Source: Spirochaetia bacterium (GTDB taxonomy: Bacteria > Spirochaetota > Spirochaetia > Treponematales > Treponemataceae). Taken from it: a stretch of DNA of 64,000 nucleotides. The translations under genes were made by a program, and so were the position numbers. Every line of letters starts with the position of its first letter. Positions within the stretch are counted from its first letter, which is position 1. The notes below the pieces were generated by a model, which worked only from the letters and a program-made list of their open reading frames with translations, was not told the origin of the DNA and searched no databases. Positions 48,144-56,090 of the stretch are shown here, one piece after another. Where the stretch lies: the NCBI GenBank assembly GCA_900769975.1, contig CAAGIR010000085.1:55508-119507 (forward strand). Direction: 5' to 3'.

Positions 48144-49415
48144 TTAGCGTTTATTCTGGTAGTTTTTCATTGTCATCTTATAAACAATACCACTTAAAAT
48201 ACCAGTAATAGCAAAAATAAGAATTGAAGTAACACCAGCAGGTCCATAGTTTTTATTTGCAAGATGTTTATTCAATTTCATGATAATAGTCATTGTTGAA
48301 CGGTTTGGAGTTCCCATACCATTTGTCAAGATCTGTGGAACATCGAACATCTGAATACCACCAATTAATGATGTAATCAAAACATATACAAAGATTGGCA
48401 ACAATAAAGGAATTGTAATCTTAAAGAAGATTGTCATAGCATTTGCACCGTCAATACGAGCAGCTTCAAACAAACTATTATCAATACCCATTACACCAGC
48501 CATAAGGAGGATTGTAGTGTTTCCATACCACATTAAGAAGTTCATTACACCAACAATTGCTCTAGTCCATCCAGTACTTGAAAAGAATCTGATAGGTTCA
48601 TACGGAGGGAGTTCACCAGAAGCAATTTGTGCTTCGTTCATATTATTATAAATTCCTTTCAAGATGTTATTAACCGGACCGTTTGGTGAAAGAATTGCAA
48701 GGAACAACATTGCAAATGCCGCAGCCATAATCAAGTTAGGAAGATAAATTACAGTTTTAAAGAACTGCTGACCTTTAAGTCTAAGTTCTGTATTAGTAAA
48801 CCAAACGGCTAGCATAAGTGAAATAATAATCTGTGGAATAAATCCTATTAACCACATAACTAAAGTATTCCAGAAATACTTACCCATGTTATCGCCAGAA
48901 GCGAATACTGTTTCAAAGTTTCTAGTTAATGAAGCCTGTCTTGCACGTAACTGTTCTTTTGCAGAATTAATTACAGTAACTGCTGGAGTGCCAGACTTTA
49001 CTCCTTTTTTTACGATTTTTGTTACTTTTTTTTCATATTTTTTTACGGAAATGTCTTCTGCTATTGATGTAACAGTAGTAAGAATTTCATTTTCCAAATC
49101 GGCTGTTGCCTTATCGGAAATATCATAATTTGCAGCGAGTTCATCTAAAGCAATTTCTGCTTCGTCAATTTGCCAGGAATAATATTCTTCCTGTCCAGTA
49201 AAATATCGGGCAACTGTTGCATTTGGTCCGATAATGTCCAAGCCATCACGGTAATATTCTAAAAAACTATACCCAAAAGTTGTTAACAACGGTATTAAAG
49301 AAAAAATGATATAAATCAAAAAGAATGGAGCAATAAAAAAGTATCCCCATCTATCATATTGAACAGTGTGTTTTTTCTTTGTTTTACTCACTGCTGGTAT
49401 TGTGTTATCTGCCAT
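48144..49415 (-). CDS. Sugar ABC transporter permease, MalF type with a periplasmic insert
   Basis: This 423-residue membrane protein has a first helix near residues 24-46, then a periplasmic segment of about 120 mostly charged residues (YFTGQEEYYSWQIDEAEIALDELAANYD to about 165) before the next helices. The EAA loop is SLFEAARIDGANAMTIFFKITIPLLLPI. Standard MalF-like sugar permeases are near 290-300 residues, so the insert is a real extension. GAGGTC precedes the ATG. Confidence 0.9.
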   Translation of the reverse strand: MADNTIPAVSKTKKKHTVQYDRWGYFFIAPFFLIYIIFSLIPLLTTFGYSFLEYYRDGLDIIGPNATVARYFTGQEEYYSWQIDEAEIALDELAANYDISDKATADLENEILTTVTSIAEDISVKKYEKKVTKIVKKGVKSGTPAVTVINSAKEQLRARQASLTRNFETVFASGDNMGKYFWNTLVMWLIGFIPQIIISLMLAVWFTNTELRLKGQQFFKTVIYLPNLIMAAAFAMLFLAILSPNGPVNNILKGIYNNMNEAQIASGELPPYEPIRFFSSTGWTRAIVGVMNFLMWYGNTTILLMAGVMGIDNSLFEAARIDGANAMTIFFKITIPLLLPIFVYVLITSLIGGIQMFDVPQILTNGMGTPNRSTMTIIMKLNKHLANKNYGPAGVTSILIFAITGILSGIVYKMTMKNYQNKR

Positions 49416-49449
49416 AATGACCTCTAAAAATGAAATTTTCTTGTAAAAA

Positions 49450-49476
49450 AAAGGGACCGCCTTTCAGCAAGTCCCT
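49450..49476 (-). terminator. Attenuator between the binding-protein gene and the permeases
   Basis: On the minus strand AGGGAC and GTCCCT pair around a 14-nt loop, followed by TTTTTTT. Partial termination here would keep the binding protein in excess over the permeases. Confidence 0.75.
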
Positions 49477-49496
49477 CTGTCTCTTACTTACTTAAA

Positions 49497-50786
49497 CTAT
49501 CGTTTCAAGTTTGGATAAAGTTCAATAACTGATGTATAGAAGTTGTCCCAAGCTGTGTCTAAGTCTACTTTTCCTTCAAAGTAATCTTTCATAGCAGATT
49601 GGATTTTTTCTGAACATCCCTGATCATATTTTGTCATGTTTTTCTTAGAAATAGAAGCACCGTTCTTCAAGTAGATTGGAAGTGGGTCCTGGTTTCCAAG
49701 GAATGCATTCTTGTATCCTTCTGCAGAAAGAGCTTTCATAGCATCTGCACTGTTGATACAGTCACCAGCTTTTACACAAATTTCTTTGAGAGTAGCTGTA
49801 TCACATGTAAGTGTTTTCATAACATCTTTGATGATTTCGATATTGTCTGAACCAGCAGCACCACAAATCCATGTTCCACCCCAAGAGAATCCCTGTGGAC
49901 CTTCGCAGAATGCCCAGTCACCTTCTGCAGAACCTTCACCATGTGGCATACAGAAATCATAGAACCAACCTACAGCAAAGTAACCGAATACTTTTCCGTC
50001 TGCCATCATTCCCTGTGTAGATTCAGCTGACCACAAAGAAGCTTTGTTGTTGTATCCTTTTTCTGTGTATGTTTTTGTCTGTTCAATCCATTTTTTGATC
50101 TGTGGGTCAATGTTGATTTTGTTTCCTTTTACCCATGGGCTTGTAACATTGTCTGAGAATGCACGGAATGCATCATCATAACCAGAAAGCATATAGTATC
50201 CAGCAGCCTTCATTTTTGCAGCTACTGCATCGAATTTGTTCCAGTCAGAGAGCATAGCCTGTACTTTTACAGGATCATCTGTTCCAAGAACTTCTTTTGC
50301 ATAAGAACGGCGATATACAAATCCACCTGGAGTTGACTGCCAAGAAACACCTTTAAGGTTTCCTTTTGAGTCTGTCATAACATCTTTTGTATACTGATAC
50401 TGGTTAGCTACATCTTTTTTTGTCAATCCAATATCTTTAATTACATTTAATACTTTGTTACTTTCTACATATTTAAGAGCATAGTCTGCTTCTACACAGA
50501 AAAGGTCTACTTTGTTGTCTGCACTTGCTGAATCCTGTGCTAAAAGAGCTTCATCAAGTTTGTCCTGATAAGCATTGTTCTGGTTAGGAGTCTGAATAAA
50601 GTTTACAGTAACACCTTCCAAAGCTTTTGGATTTTTTGATTTGTAGAAATCATTGAAACGAGCTGGGAATTCATCGTTCCAAACATAAATATTAAGAACT
50701 TTTCCTGCTTTTCCTTTCTTTGCAGCGAACATTGAAGATGCTGCCAAAGCCATCATACATGCACCAATAACAATTTTTTTTGTCAT
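49497..50786 (-). CDS. Extracellular sugar-binding protein of an ABC importer
   Basis: This 429-residue protein has a signal peptide (MTKKIVIGACMMALAASSMFA, cleavage near residue 21) and a family 1 solute-binding fold: VLNIYVWNDEFPARF at the mature start and FGYFAVGWFYDF in the second lobe. The many aromatic residues suit carbohydrate binding, but the ligand is unknown. The family can be lipid-anchored; here there is no lipobox Cys at the expected place, although the only nearby Cys is residue 10. A promoter and LacI-like operator lie upstream. Confidence 0.9.
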   Translation of the reverse strand: MTKKIVIGACMMALAASSMFAAKKGKAGKVLNIYVWNDEFPARFNDFYKSKNPKALEGVTVNFIQTPNQNNAYQDKLDEALLAQDSASADNKVDLFCVEADYALKYVESNKVLNVIKDIGLTKKDVANQYQYTKDVMTDSKGNLKGVSWQSTPGGFVYRRSYAKEVLGTDDPVKVQAMLSDWNKFDAVAAKMKAAGYYMLSGYDDAFRAFSDNVTSPWVKGNKINIDPQIKKWIEQTKTYTEKGYNNKASLWSAESTQGMMADGKVFGYFAVGWFYDFCMPHGEGSAEGDWAFCEGPQGFSWGGTWICGAAGSDNIEIIKDVMKTLTCDTATLKEICVKAGDCINSADAMKALSAEGYKNAFLGNQDPLPIYLKNGASISKKNMTKYDQGCSEKIQSAMKDYFEGKVDLDTAWDNFYTSVIELYPNLKR

Positions 50787-50819
50787 TTAGTTTTTCTCCT
50801 ATTTCCTTTCGTAAGGTTA

Positions 50820-50891
50820 GTCAACGTTTTTAAGAAAACTCTTACTACAACGTTGTAATTATAATAATAACTCTTTTTTTTATATTGTCAA
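50820..50891 (-). promoter_or_regulatory. Promoter with LacI-family-like operators for the ABC importer
   Basis: On the minus strand TTGACA (50891-50886) and TATTAT (50869-50864) are 16 bp apart. The perfect palindrome TACAACGTTGTA (50846-50857) covers the predicted start, and a second AACGTT core lies at 50823-50828. A central CG in a palindrome is typical of LacI/GalR operators. The rest of the 50787-51291 gap is AT-rich DNA and repeat copy C. Confidence 0.65.
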
Positions 50892-51039
50892 CAAAAAAAA
50901 CATTTTTTTTTACAATTTTTTTGATTTTTTTTAAGATAATTCACCTAGGGTTTTCCCTTATGAAAAATGAATACAAAAGTGATGTTGCGTCAATGTGTTT
51001 ATGTTATGCAGCTTTATGAGGTGTCCTGATGTGTGGAGT

Positions 51040-51205
51040 TTGAGGTGAAACGGCGTGCCGAGGCTTGAAAAGGCACGCGTAGCGTGAGTCGCAACTATGA
51101 CACGAAATGGCTGGGGCATTTATGTTGGAAAGGTGATTTTTTGTTTCGTGGCATAGTTATCGACCGAGCCGACAGGCGAGCTTTGAAAGGCGACTGACTA
51201 CGTGA
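51040..51205. repeat. Dispersed GC-rich repeat, copy C (inverted, with a nested insert)
   Basis: Read on the minus strand it contains the same blocks as copies A and B (CAGTCGCCTTTCA, GCTCGCCTGTCGGCTCGGTC, TTCAAGCCTCGGCACGCCG). The middle is replaced by about 75 bases bounded by the arms at 51093-51107 and 51144-51158. Confidence 0.8.
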
Positions 51206-51256
51206 TGCCCGCTGAAAATCTTTTTAAAAATGGTTTAGTTTTTTTTGATTTTTATC

Positions 51257-51285
51257 TTGTTTATTCTATTAAATACAATTATAAT
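51257..51285 (+). promoter_or_regulatory. Promoter abutting the rsmI GTG start (leaderless type)
   Basis: TTGTTT (51257-51262), a 17-bp spacer and TATAAT (51280-51285) end 6 nt before GTG at 51292. There is no ribosome site. Confidence 0.65.
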
Positions 51286-51291
51286 AATATT

Positions 51292-51999
51292 GTGGCAGAA
51301 TTATTTGTTATTGGAACTCCTATTGGAAATTTAGGCGACATTACTTTTCGTGCAGTGGAAACATTGAAAAATGTGGATTATGTTGCGGCAGAAGATACTC
51401 GTCATACTTTGAATATTTTAAACCATTTTGAAATTAAGAAGCCTTTGATTTCTTGTCGAGCCCAAAACGAAAAGACGGCTGGTGAAAAAATTATCGCTTT
51501 GCTGAAAGATGGCCACGATGTTGCATACGCTAGCGATGCTGGAACTCCTGGTGTGAGTGATCCTGGGGCTGTTCTGGTTGATATGGTGCGTGATGCCGGC
51601 TTTAATGTTGTACCAATTCCGGGTCCTTCTGCTTTTGCTACTTTGGTAAGTGTTGCTGGGACGGGCGGAAAAACTTTGATTTTTGAGGGTTTTCTTTCGC
51701 CGAAGCCTGGAAAAAGACGCAGCAGATTAAAAGAATTAATGGACACGAAAAATGCTGTAATTATTTACGAAAGTCCGTTTAGAATTGTTAAACTTTTATC
51801 TGACATTGCCGATATTGAAAGTACAAGACGGATTGTTGTGGGGCGTGAACTTACTAAAATGCATGAGGAAATTACAAGCGGTTCTGCCAGGCAATTATTT
51901 GAAGACTACAGTTCAAGGCAGTCTATAAAAGGTGAGTTTGCAATTTTTATTTCTGGTGTAAAAAATGCTAAACATTCGGAAGAATCTGCCGATAATTAA
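51292..51999 (+). CDS. rsmI: 16S rRNA 2'-O-ribose C1402 methyltransferase
   Basis: This 235-residue tetrapyrrole-methylase-fold enzyme methylates 16S rRNA C1402 near the decoding centre. It begins AELFVIGTPIGNLGDITFRAVETL, with AEDTRHTLNIL and YASDAGTPGVSDPGA, all RsmI signatures. The start is placed at the GTG at 51292, which matches the family start and the adjacent -10 box; an in-frame ATG at 51202 would include repeat DNA and unlikely residues. flgM starts 21 nt after its stop. Confidence 0.92.
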   Translation: MAELFVIGTPIGNLGDITFRAVETLKNVDYVAAEDTRHTLNILNHFEIKKPLISCRAQNEKTAGEKIIALLKDGHDVAYASDAGTPGVSDPGAVLVDMVRDAGFNVVPIPGPSAFATLVSVAGTGGKTLIFEGFLSPKPGKRRSRLKELMDTKNAVIIYESPFRIVKLLSDIADIESTRRIVVGRELTKMHEEITSGSARQLFEDYSSRQSIKGEFAIFISGVKNAKHSEESADN

Positions 52000-52020
52000 T
52001 ATATAGAGGGGTAGGATGTT

Positions 52021-52308
52021 ATGATGATTAATAGTATTAACAATGTTTCACAGGTAAACAATGTTCAGAATCTCCGTAAAACTGAGAATACATCAAAAGT
52101 TTCTCAAAGTGCTGATTCTATCAGTGTTTCTGCAGAAGCAAAAGAAATGGCAGAACTCTACTACTTGGATAAAATTGCAAAAGAAACTCCAGACGTTAGA
52201 GCTGACCGAGTTGCAGAAGTAAAAGAAAAAATCAAAGACCCTAATTATCTTAATAACGCAGTATTCAGTTCTGCAGCTGATAATTTTTTGTCTGCACTTG
52301 GTCTATAA
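52021..52308 (+). CDS. flgM: Anti-sigma-28 factor FlgM
   Basis: This 95-residue protein has a disordered N-terminus and a C-terminal sigma-binding part: DSISVSAEAKEMAELYYL, then VRADRVAEVKEKIKDPNYLN. It holds the flagellar sigma factor FliA until FlgM leaves through the hook-basal body; in spirochaetes the flagella are periplasmic, so the export route differs. GGGGTAGGATGTT precedes tandem ATGs at 52021 and 52024. A long hairpin region follows. Confidence 0.85.
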   Translation: MMINSINNVSQVNNVQNLRKTENTSKVSQSADSISVSAEAKEMAELYYLDKIAKETPDVRADRVAEVKEKIKDPNYLNNAVFSSAADNFLSALGL

Positions 52309-52345
52309 AATATAGTTTATACATTTAAGATTTTAGCAATTATTT

Positions 52346-52455
52346 AGGCTGTCGAAAAAGTTTGTTATTTTTATAATGGGAAAAACTGTCGGAGGTACAG
52401 AGTTACAGATTCGACAGTAACCTGGTATGACAATCTTTTTGGGCAGCCTTTTTTT
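52346..52455 (+). ncRNA. Structured RNA region between flgM and the Fe-ADH-like gene, ending in a terminator
   Basis: Outer arms AGGCTGTCGAAAAAG (52346-52360) and CTTTTTGGGCAGCCT (52435-52449) pair over 15 positions with one mismatch, and T7 follows. Inside, ACTGTCG (52385-52391) pairs with CGACAGT (52412-52418); the alternative GTTAC/GTAAC pairing (52402-52406 with 52417-52421) cannot coexist with it. A TATAAT lies at 52372-52377. It may be only the flgM terminator, a leader, or a small RNA. Confidence 0.5.
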
Positions 52456-52481
52456 ATAAAAACTCATGGAGCGAGGTTTTT

Positions 52482-53630
52482 ATGGCAGATTTTGTTTTTA
52501 GAATTAATCCTAACATTATTATGGGTTCTTATACTGTAAGCCGTCTTGGTCAGCAAGTGCGTGAATGGGGAACTCGTTTTATGGTAATTATTGACCCTTT
52601 TTTGAACGAAGAAAAGGTGGCGGAAAAAATAATTCAGGCATTAAATGACAGAAAAGTGGAAAGTTTTGTTTTTTCTGAATTGACTGACGGTACTTCTACA
52701 AAAACTATTTCAAGGGCTTTGTCGCTGGCTAGAGAAGGTCATGTTCATGGAATTATCACGATTGGCGGTTCTAAAGCGATGCATATCGGGAAGGCGGTTG
52801 CGGCACTGTACAATGAAATTCATGATTTGTATACTTTTGTTGATGGTGCTGTGCCTTCTACTAATCCGCTTCCTCTTATCTGCATTCCTACGACTTATCG
52901 TGCGCCCTTGACTTTCAGGCCAGAAATTCCTATTACTGATGCGCGATGTAATCAGCTTAAATTTATGCAAGTTCAGAATGCGGTGTGCAGGCTTGTTTTA
53001 ATTGATCCGAATTTTATGCTTTCTTTGACTGACAATCAAAAAGCAACTTTTTCTATTGAAATAATCGGGATGGCAATTGAAGCATATATTTCGCAGAAAG
53101 CGAATTTTTTTAGTGATATGTTTATTGAAAAGGGGCTGGAACTTATTTCTTATGCTTTGGACGGTTCTCCATCGCTGGAAATTACTACTCCTGAAGAAGT
53201 TTTGATGGCTCAGGGCGGAATTTTGATTTCTATGGGAATGTCTGCTTCGGCTATTGGAATTGATACTTTGCTTTCTCTGAGTATTTATTCTCGATATCAT
53301 AAAAGTAAATCTTTGGTTGCTTCTATTTTACTTCCGTTTGCTCTGGAAGATGCTTGCAAATTTAAGGTTGCTAAACTGGAAAAACTTGCCCACATTTTGC
53401 GTTGTTGTCCTGAAGAGGTGAACGGCGAAAATGCTGCAAAATCTCTTGTTGAATATATCCGCCAGAAAATTGCGATTGCAAATCTTCCTACTCGTTTAAA
53501 GGATTTGAATTTAACTGTTGAACAATTATCTCTTGCGGTGGAAGATATCGGGCAGACCAACCTTATAAATACGCTGCCTAGAAGTATGTCTACTGATGAT
53601 TTATTTGACTTTGTAAAAATGGCTTACTGA
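52482..53630 (+). CDS. Iron-containing alcohol dehydrogenase-like protein without metal ligands
   Basis: This 382-residue protein has the Fe-ADH/glycerol dehydrogenase layout: an N-terminal Rossmann-like domain with ITIGGSKAMHIGKAVA near residues 91-106 and a helical C-terminal domain. The four metal ligands of the family are all changed. The DxxxH motif reads EIIGM (about 192-196), and the HGxxH region and later His are replaced by IDTLLS and KS (about 260-280). It may be a pseudoenzyme or bind a different cofactor. GAGG precedes the ATG. The next gene starts one base after its stop codon, indicating tight coupling. Confidence 0.75.
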   Translation: MADFVFRINPNIIMGSYTVSRLGQQVREWGTRFMVIIDPFLNEEKVAEKIIQALNDRKVESFVFSELTDGTSTKTISRALSLAREGHVHGIITIGGSKAMHIGKAVAALYNEIHDLYTFVDGAVPSTNPLPLICIPTTYRAPLTFRPEIPITDARCNQLKFMQVQNAVCRLVLIDPNFMLSLTDNQKATFSIEIIGMAIEAYISQKANFFSDMFIEKGLELISYALDGSPSLEITTPEEVLMAQGGILISMGMSASAIGIDTLLSLSIYSRYHKSKSLVASILLPFALEDACKFKVAKLEKLAHILRCCPEEVNGENAAKSLVEYIRQKIAIANLPTRLKDLNLTVEQLSLAVEDIGQTNLINTLPRSMSTDDLFDFVKMAY

Positions 53631-53631
53631 T

Positions 53632-54456
53632 ATGATTGAACCTGCTAAACTTTTTCAACTGGAAGGCGGTCAGAAACGCCGAAAACTGGCACTTACCTTT
53701 GGTGCTTTGGAGCGTGATATTCGCGGGATTGCCGAAAAAGGTACAGAATATTCGTTTACTTCTATGCCCCGCCGTCAATACATCAGACAACTTGTAAAAA
53801 TTTTGCTAAAAGATGAAAAAATGGACGTTTCTTCAAAAGAAGAACTGGAAAATCTGCTTAAAACTGATGATTTTGATGAACTGCGTGTCTGTAATGTGGC
53901 TAGAAATGCTCTTTTGGCGATAATCGGTACTTTTCCTGCTGAATGGGATTTAGTTATTGCACCTCACACTCCCCCTGCAGATGAAAACGGTGTTGTTCGT
54001 AAGCGTGATTTTTTTGAAGGAATGTGCGTTTATGCGGAAGATATACGTTCCCCTTTTAATATTGGTTCTATTTTTAGAACGGCAGAAGCGATGGGTGCTG
54101 ACAAAGTTTTTATTTCTCCCCGCTGCATTGACCCTACGCAACCTCGTGCAATTCGTTCAGGAATGGGGTGCATTGAAACTATGGGGTGGGAACGGCTTGA
54201 TTTGGAAAATTTACCTGCCGACCTGCCTGTTTTTGCCCTTGAAACGGGCGGTACTGATATCAACGAATTTGTTTTTCCCAAAAAGGGGATTTGTATTATT
54301 GGTTCGGAGGAACTTGGTGTGAGCCCTGATGCTTTGAAAAAGGCAACTTACGGGCATGTGACAATTCCTATGAAAGGTTTAAAAGCATCTCTTAATGTGG
54401 GTGTGGCTTTTGGGATTTTAATGCAAAAATGGGTGGAAGCAATTTCTAAAGAATAG
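53632..54456 (+). CDS. TrmH-family RNA methyltransferase
   Basis: This 274-residue SPOUT enzyme contains AEDIRSPFNIGSIFRTAEAMGADKVFI (motif 1), GICIIGSEELGVSPDAL (motif 2) and IPMKGLKASLNVGVAFGILMQKW (motif 3). The N-terminal 110 residues are a helical extension rather than an L30e domain. The target RNA is unknown. It is cotranscribed with the Fe-ADH-like gene, which it nearly abuts (TGATATG). Confidence 0.88.
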   Translation: MIEPAKLFQLEGGQKRRKLALTFGALERDIRGIAEKGTEYSFTSMPRRQYIRQLVKILLKDEKMDVSSKEELENLLKTDDFDELRVCNVARNALLAIIGTFPAEWDLVIAPHTPPADENGVVRKRDFFEGMCVYAEDIRSPFNIGSIFRTAEAMGADKVFISPRCIDPTQPRAIRSGMGCIETMGWERLDLENLPADLPVFALETGGTDINEFVFPKKGICIIGSEELGVSPDALKKATYGHVTIPMKGLKASLNVGVAFGILMQKWVEAISKE

Positions 54457-54489
54457 AAAAGAATAGAAAAATCTGGCTGATTGGAAAAA

Positions 54490-55989
54490 TTACGCTGCAT
54501 TTAACTGCTTGATGATGTATTTTAACTGACCTTCTGAATTTATTTGGAAATCCTGTAAAACATTTTTATCTATCTGATAATATTCTGCCACTTTATCTTC
54601 GTAAAGACCGAGCATTTTTGCCAGATATAAAATTTCAAAATCGTAGCGGTTTTTGGTATTAAAACATTCCACATAATTCCATTTCGAAAATATATTGTAG
54701 ATAGGTTCCGGCATTTTCAGGCTTTTTGCATAAACGAGTGAAATAAAGTTTCCTGCATTTCCTATTTCAAAGAATTCCAGAATTTCGTTGCCGATATTAT
54801 CATACTGATTGCACAATTCACGTACGTATTCTTTTTGTTCTTCGCTTGCAGTATTTAAGAAAATTAATCCTATGTTGTTTAAAAGTCCAAGTAGGTAAAA
54901 ATATTCGCTGTCATGTTCTGTCGGTATATTTGTGAAGTTTTTGTGGATATTATAAGCATAAAATGCGGTGCGTTTTGCATCTGCAAAAAGTTTATTCAGT
55001 TTTTCTGTGGGTTGTATTTTTTCTACAGAAGGATTACTGTCTGAAAAAATGAATTTTAATTCTTCACCGGTAAAAAGTTCAAGTGCTTTTGGCAGGCTGA
55101 AGCAGGATGAATCTTTTTCCAGTGCATATTTTAATATAAGCAGCGAAAGTGTTGTGTCTGAACGGATTAAATCTAGCAAAAGTTGTCTGTTAATTTTATC
55201 TATCTGACCGTTAGTTGAAGAACAAGTCTGTACAATTGAACTGGCACGATCAAAATTTGCTTCTAGGACAGGGATTTTCGACTGCATTGTAACAAATTCG
55301 TATGAAACAATTTCTACACCAGCGAAAATGCGTTCATCGCAAGGCAGAATTATCTGAGTGATTGTTTCTGTGTCTGTAGAAAATATTTTAAAGCTGTCTT
55401 TTTTTAGACCGATTTTTTGCAACATAAGATTTATGATGATAATGCCAAGCCCCGCACCTTCTGACTGGTCCAGAACATTTGCCACTACTTCATCCATATT
55501 TTTGTACTGCTGTACGCTTTCTAGTTTTTGTGCAATGCGTTCTTTTTCGAAGACTGTAAGCACCGAATTATTTTTTATTTCTATAACTACGTTGTGATTT
55601 GTGAGCTGAAGTGAAAGTTTGACATAAAGTCCTTGTTTTTTTTGCAATTCCAGATAATGGTCCAGATTGCTGAAAGTGTCTTCCCTGAAAGTTTGCATTC
55701 CAAGTGCATAATCTTGAGGATCATTTATATCGAGATTTCTTTCTTTGAAATAGACACGTTTTGTATTTGCTTTTTTAGAATTAGCTAAAAGTTCACCCAA
55801 ACAGTAATTGATGTATTCTTGAAGATGTTCCTGATGACATGCTGCCAAAAACATTTCTACGAGGCTGCGAAAATACAATTCCATATTATGCGAAAGCGTA
55901 TATGATGTAACCTCGATTGGCATACGGAGTTTAACTGCTTCTAATACTTTTTGTCTATCAATTTTTAAATGATCTTCTAATTCTCTCAT
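54490..55989 (-). CDS. GHKL ATPase-like and HDOD-like signalling protein
   Basis: This 499-residue protein joins an N-terminal GHKL/histidine-kinase-like ATPase fold (N-box CLGELLANSKKAN near residue 65, G-box EGAGLGI near 180) with a C-terminal helical domain resembling HDOD (about 240-470: LLLDLIRSDTTLSLLILKYAL, LLGLLNNIGLIFLN). The kinase His-dimerisation helix is absent, so it is not a classic kinase. HDOD proteins act in signalling. The second of two ATGs (55989) is preferred because the -10 box lies 7 nt before it. Function is unknown. Confidence 0.7.
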   Translation of the reverse strand: MRELEDHLKIDRQKVLEAVKLRMPIEVTSYTLSHNMELYFRSLVEMFLAACHQEHLQEYINYCLGELLANSKKANTKRVYFKERNLDINDPQDYALGMQTFREDTFSNLDHYLELQKKQGLYVKLSLQLTNHNVVIEIKNNSVLTVFEKERIAQKLESVQQYKNMDEVVANVLDQSEGAGLGIIIINLMLQKIGLKKDSFKIFSTDTETITQIILPCDERIFAGVEIVSYEFVTMQSKIPVLEANFDRASSIVQTCSSTNGQIDKINRQLLLDLIRSDTTLSLLILKYALEKDSSCFSLPKALELFTGEELKFIFSDSNPSVEKIQPTEKLNKLFADAKRTAFYAYNIHKNFTNIPTEHDSEYFYLLGLLNNIGLIFLNTASEEQKEYVRELCNQYDNIGNEILEFFEIGNAGNFISLVYAKSLKMPEPIYNIFSKWNYVECFNTKNRYDFEILYLAKMLGLYEDKVAEYYQIDKNVLQDFQINSEGQLKYIIKQLNAA

Positions 55990-55996
55990 CATGTAT

Positions 55997-56025
55997 ATTC
56001 TACAACATTTTTAGAGTTTTGTAAA
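55997..56025 (-). promoter_or_regulatory. Promoter abutting the GHKL-HDOD gene (leaderless type)
   Basis: On the minus strand TTTACA (56025-56020), a 17-bp spacer and TAGAAT (56002-55997) end 7 nt before the ATG at 55989. Confidence 0.6.
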
Positions 56026-56090
56026 AGTTTTTCAACATTTTTTATATATTTTTTTTCGGATTATTTTTTTGTTTTTTTTATGAATTTTCA

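Noticed and set aside
51202..51291. Upstream ATG start for rsmI (30 extra residues)
   Set aside because: It lies at the edge of repeat copy C, has no ribosome site, and the added residues do not match the family.
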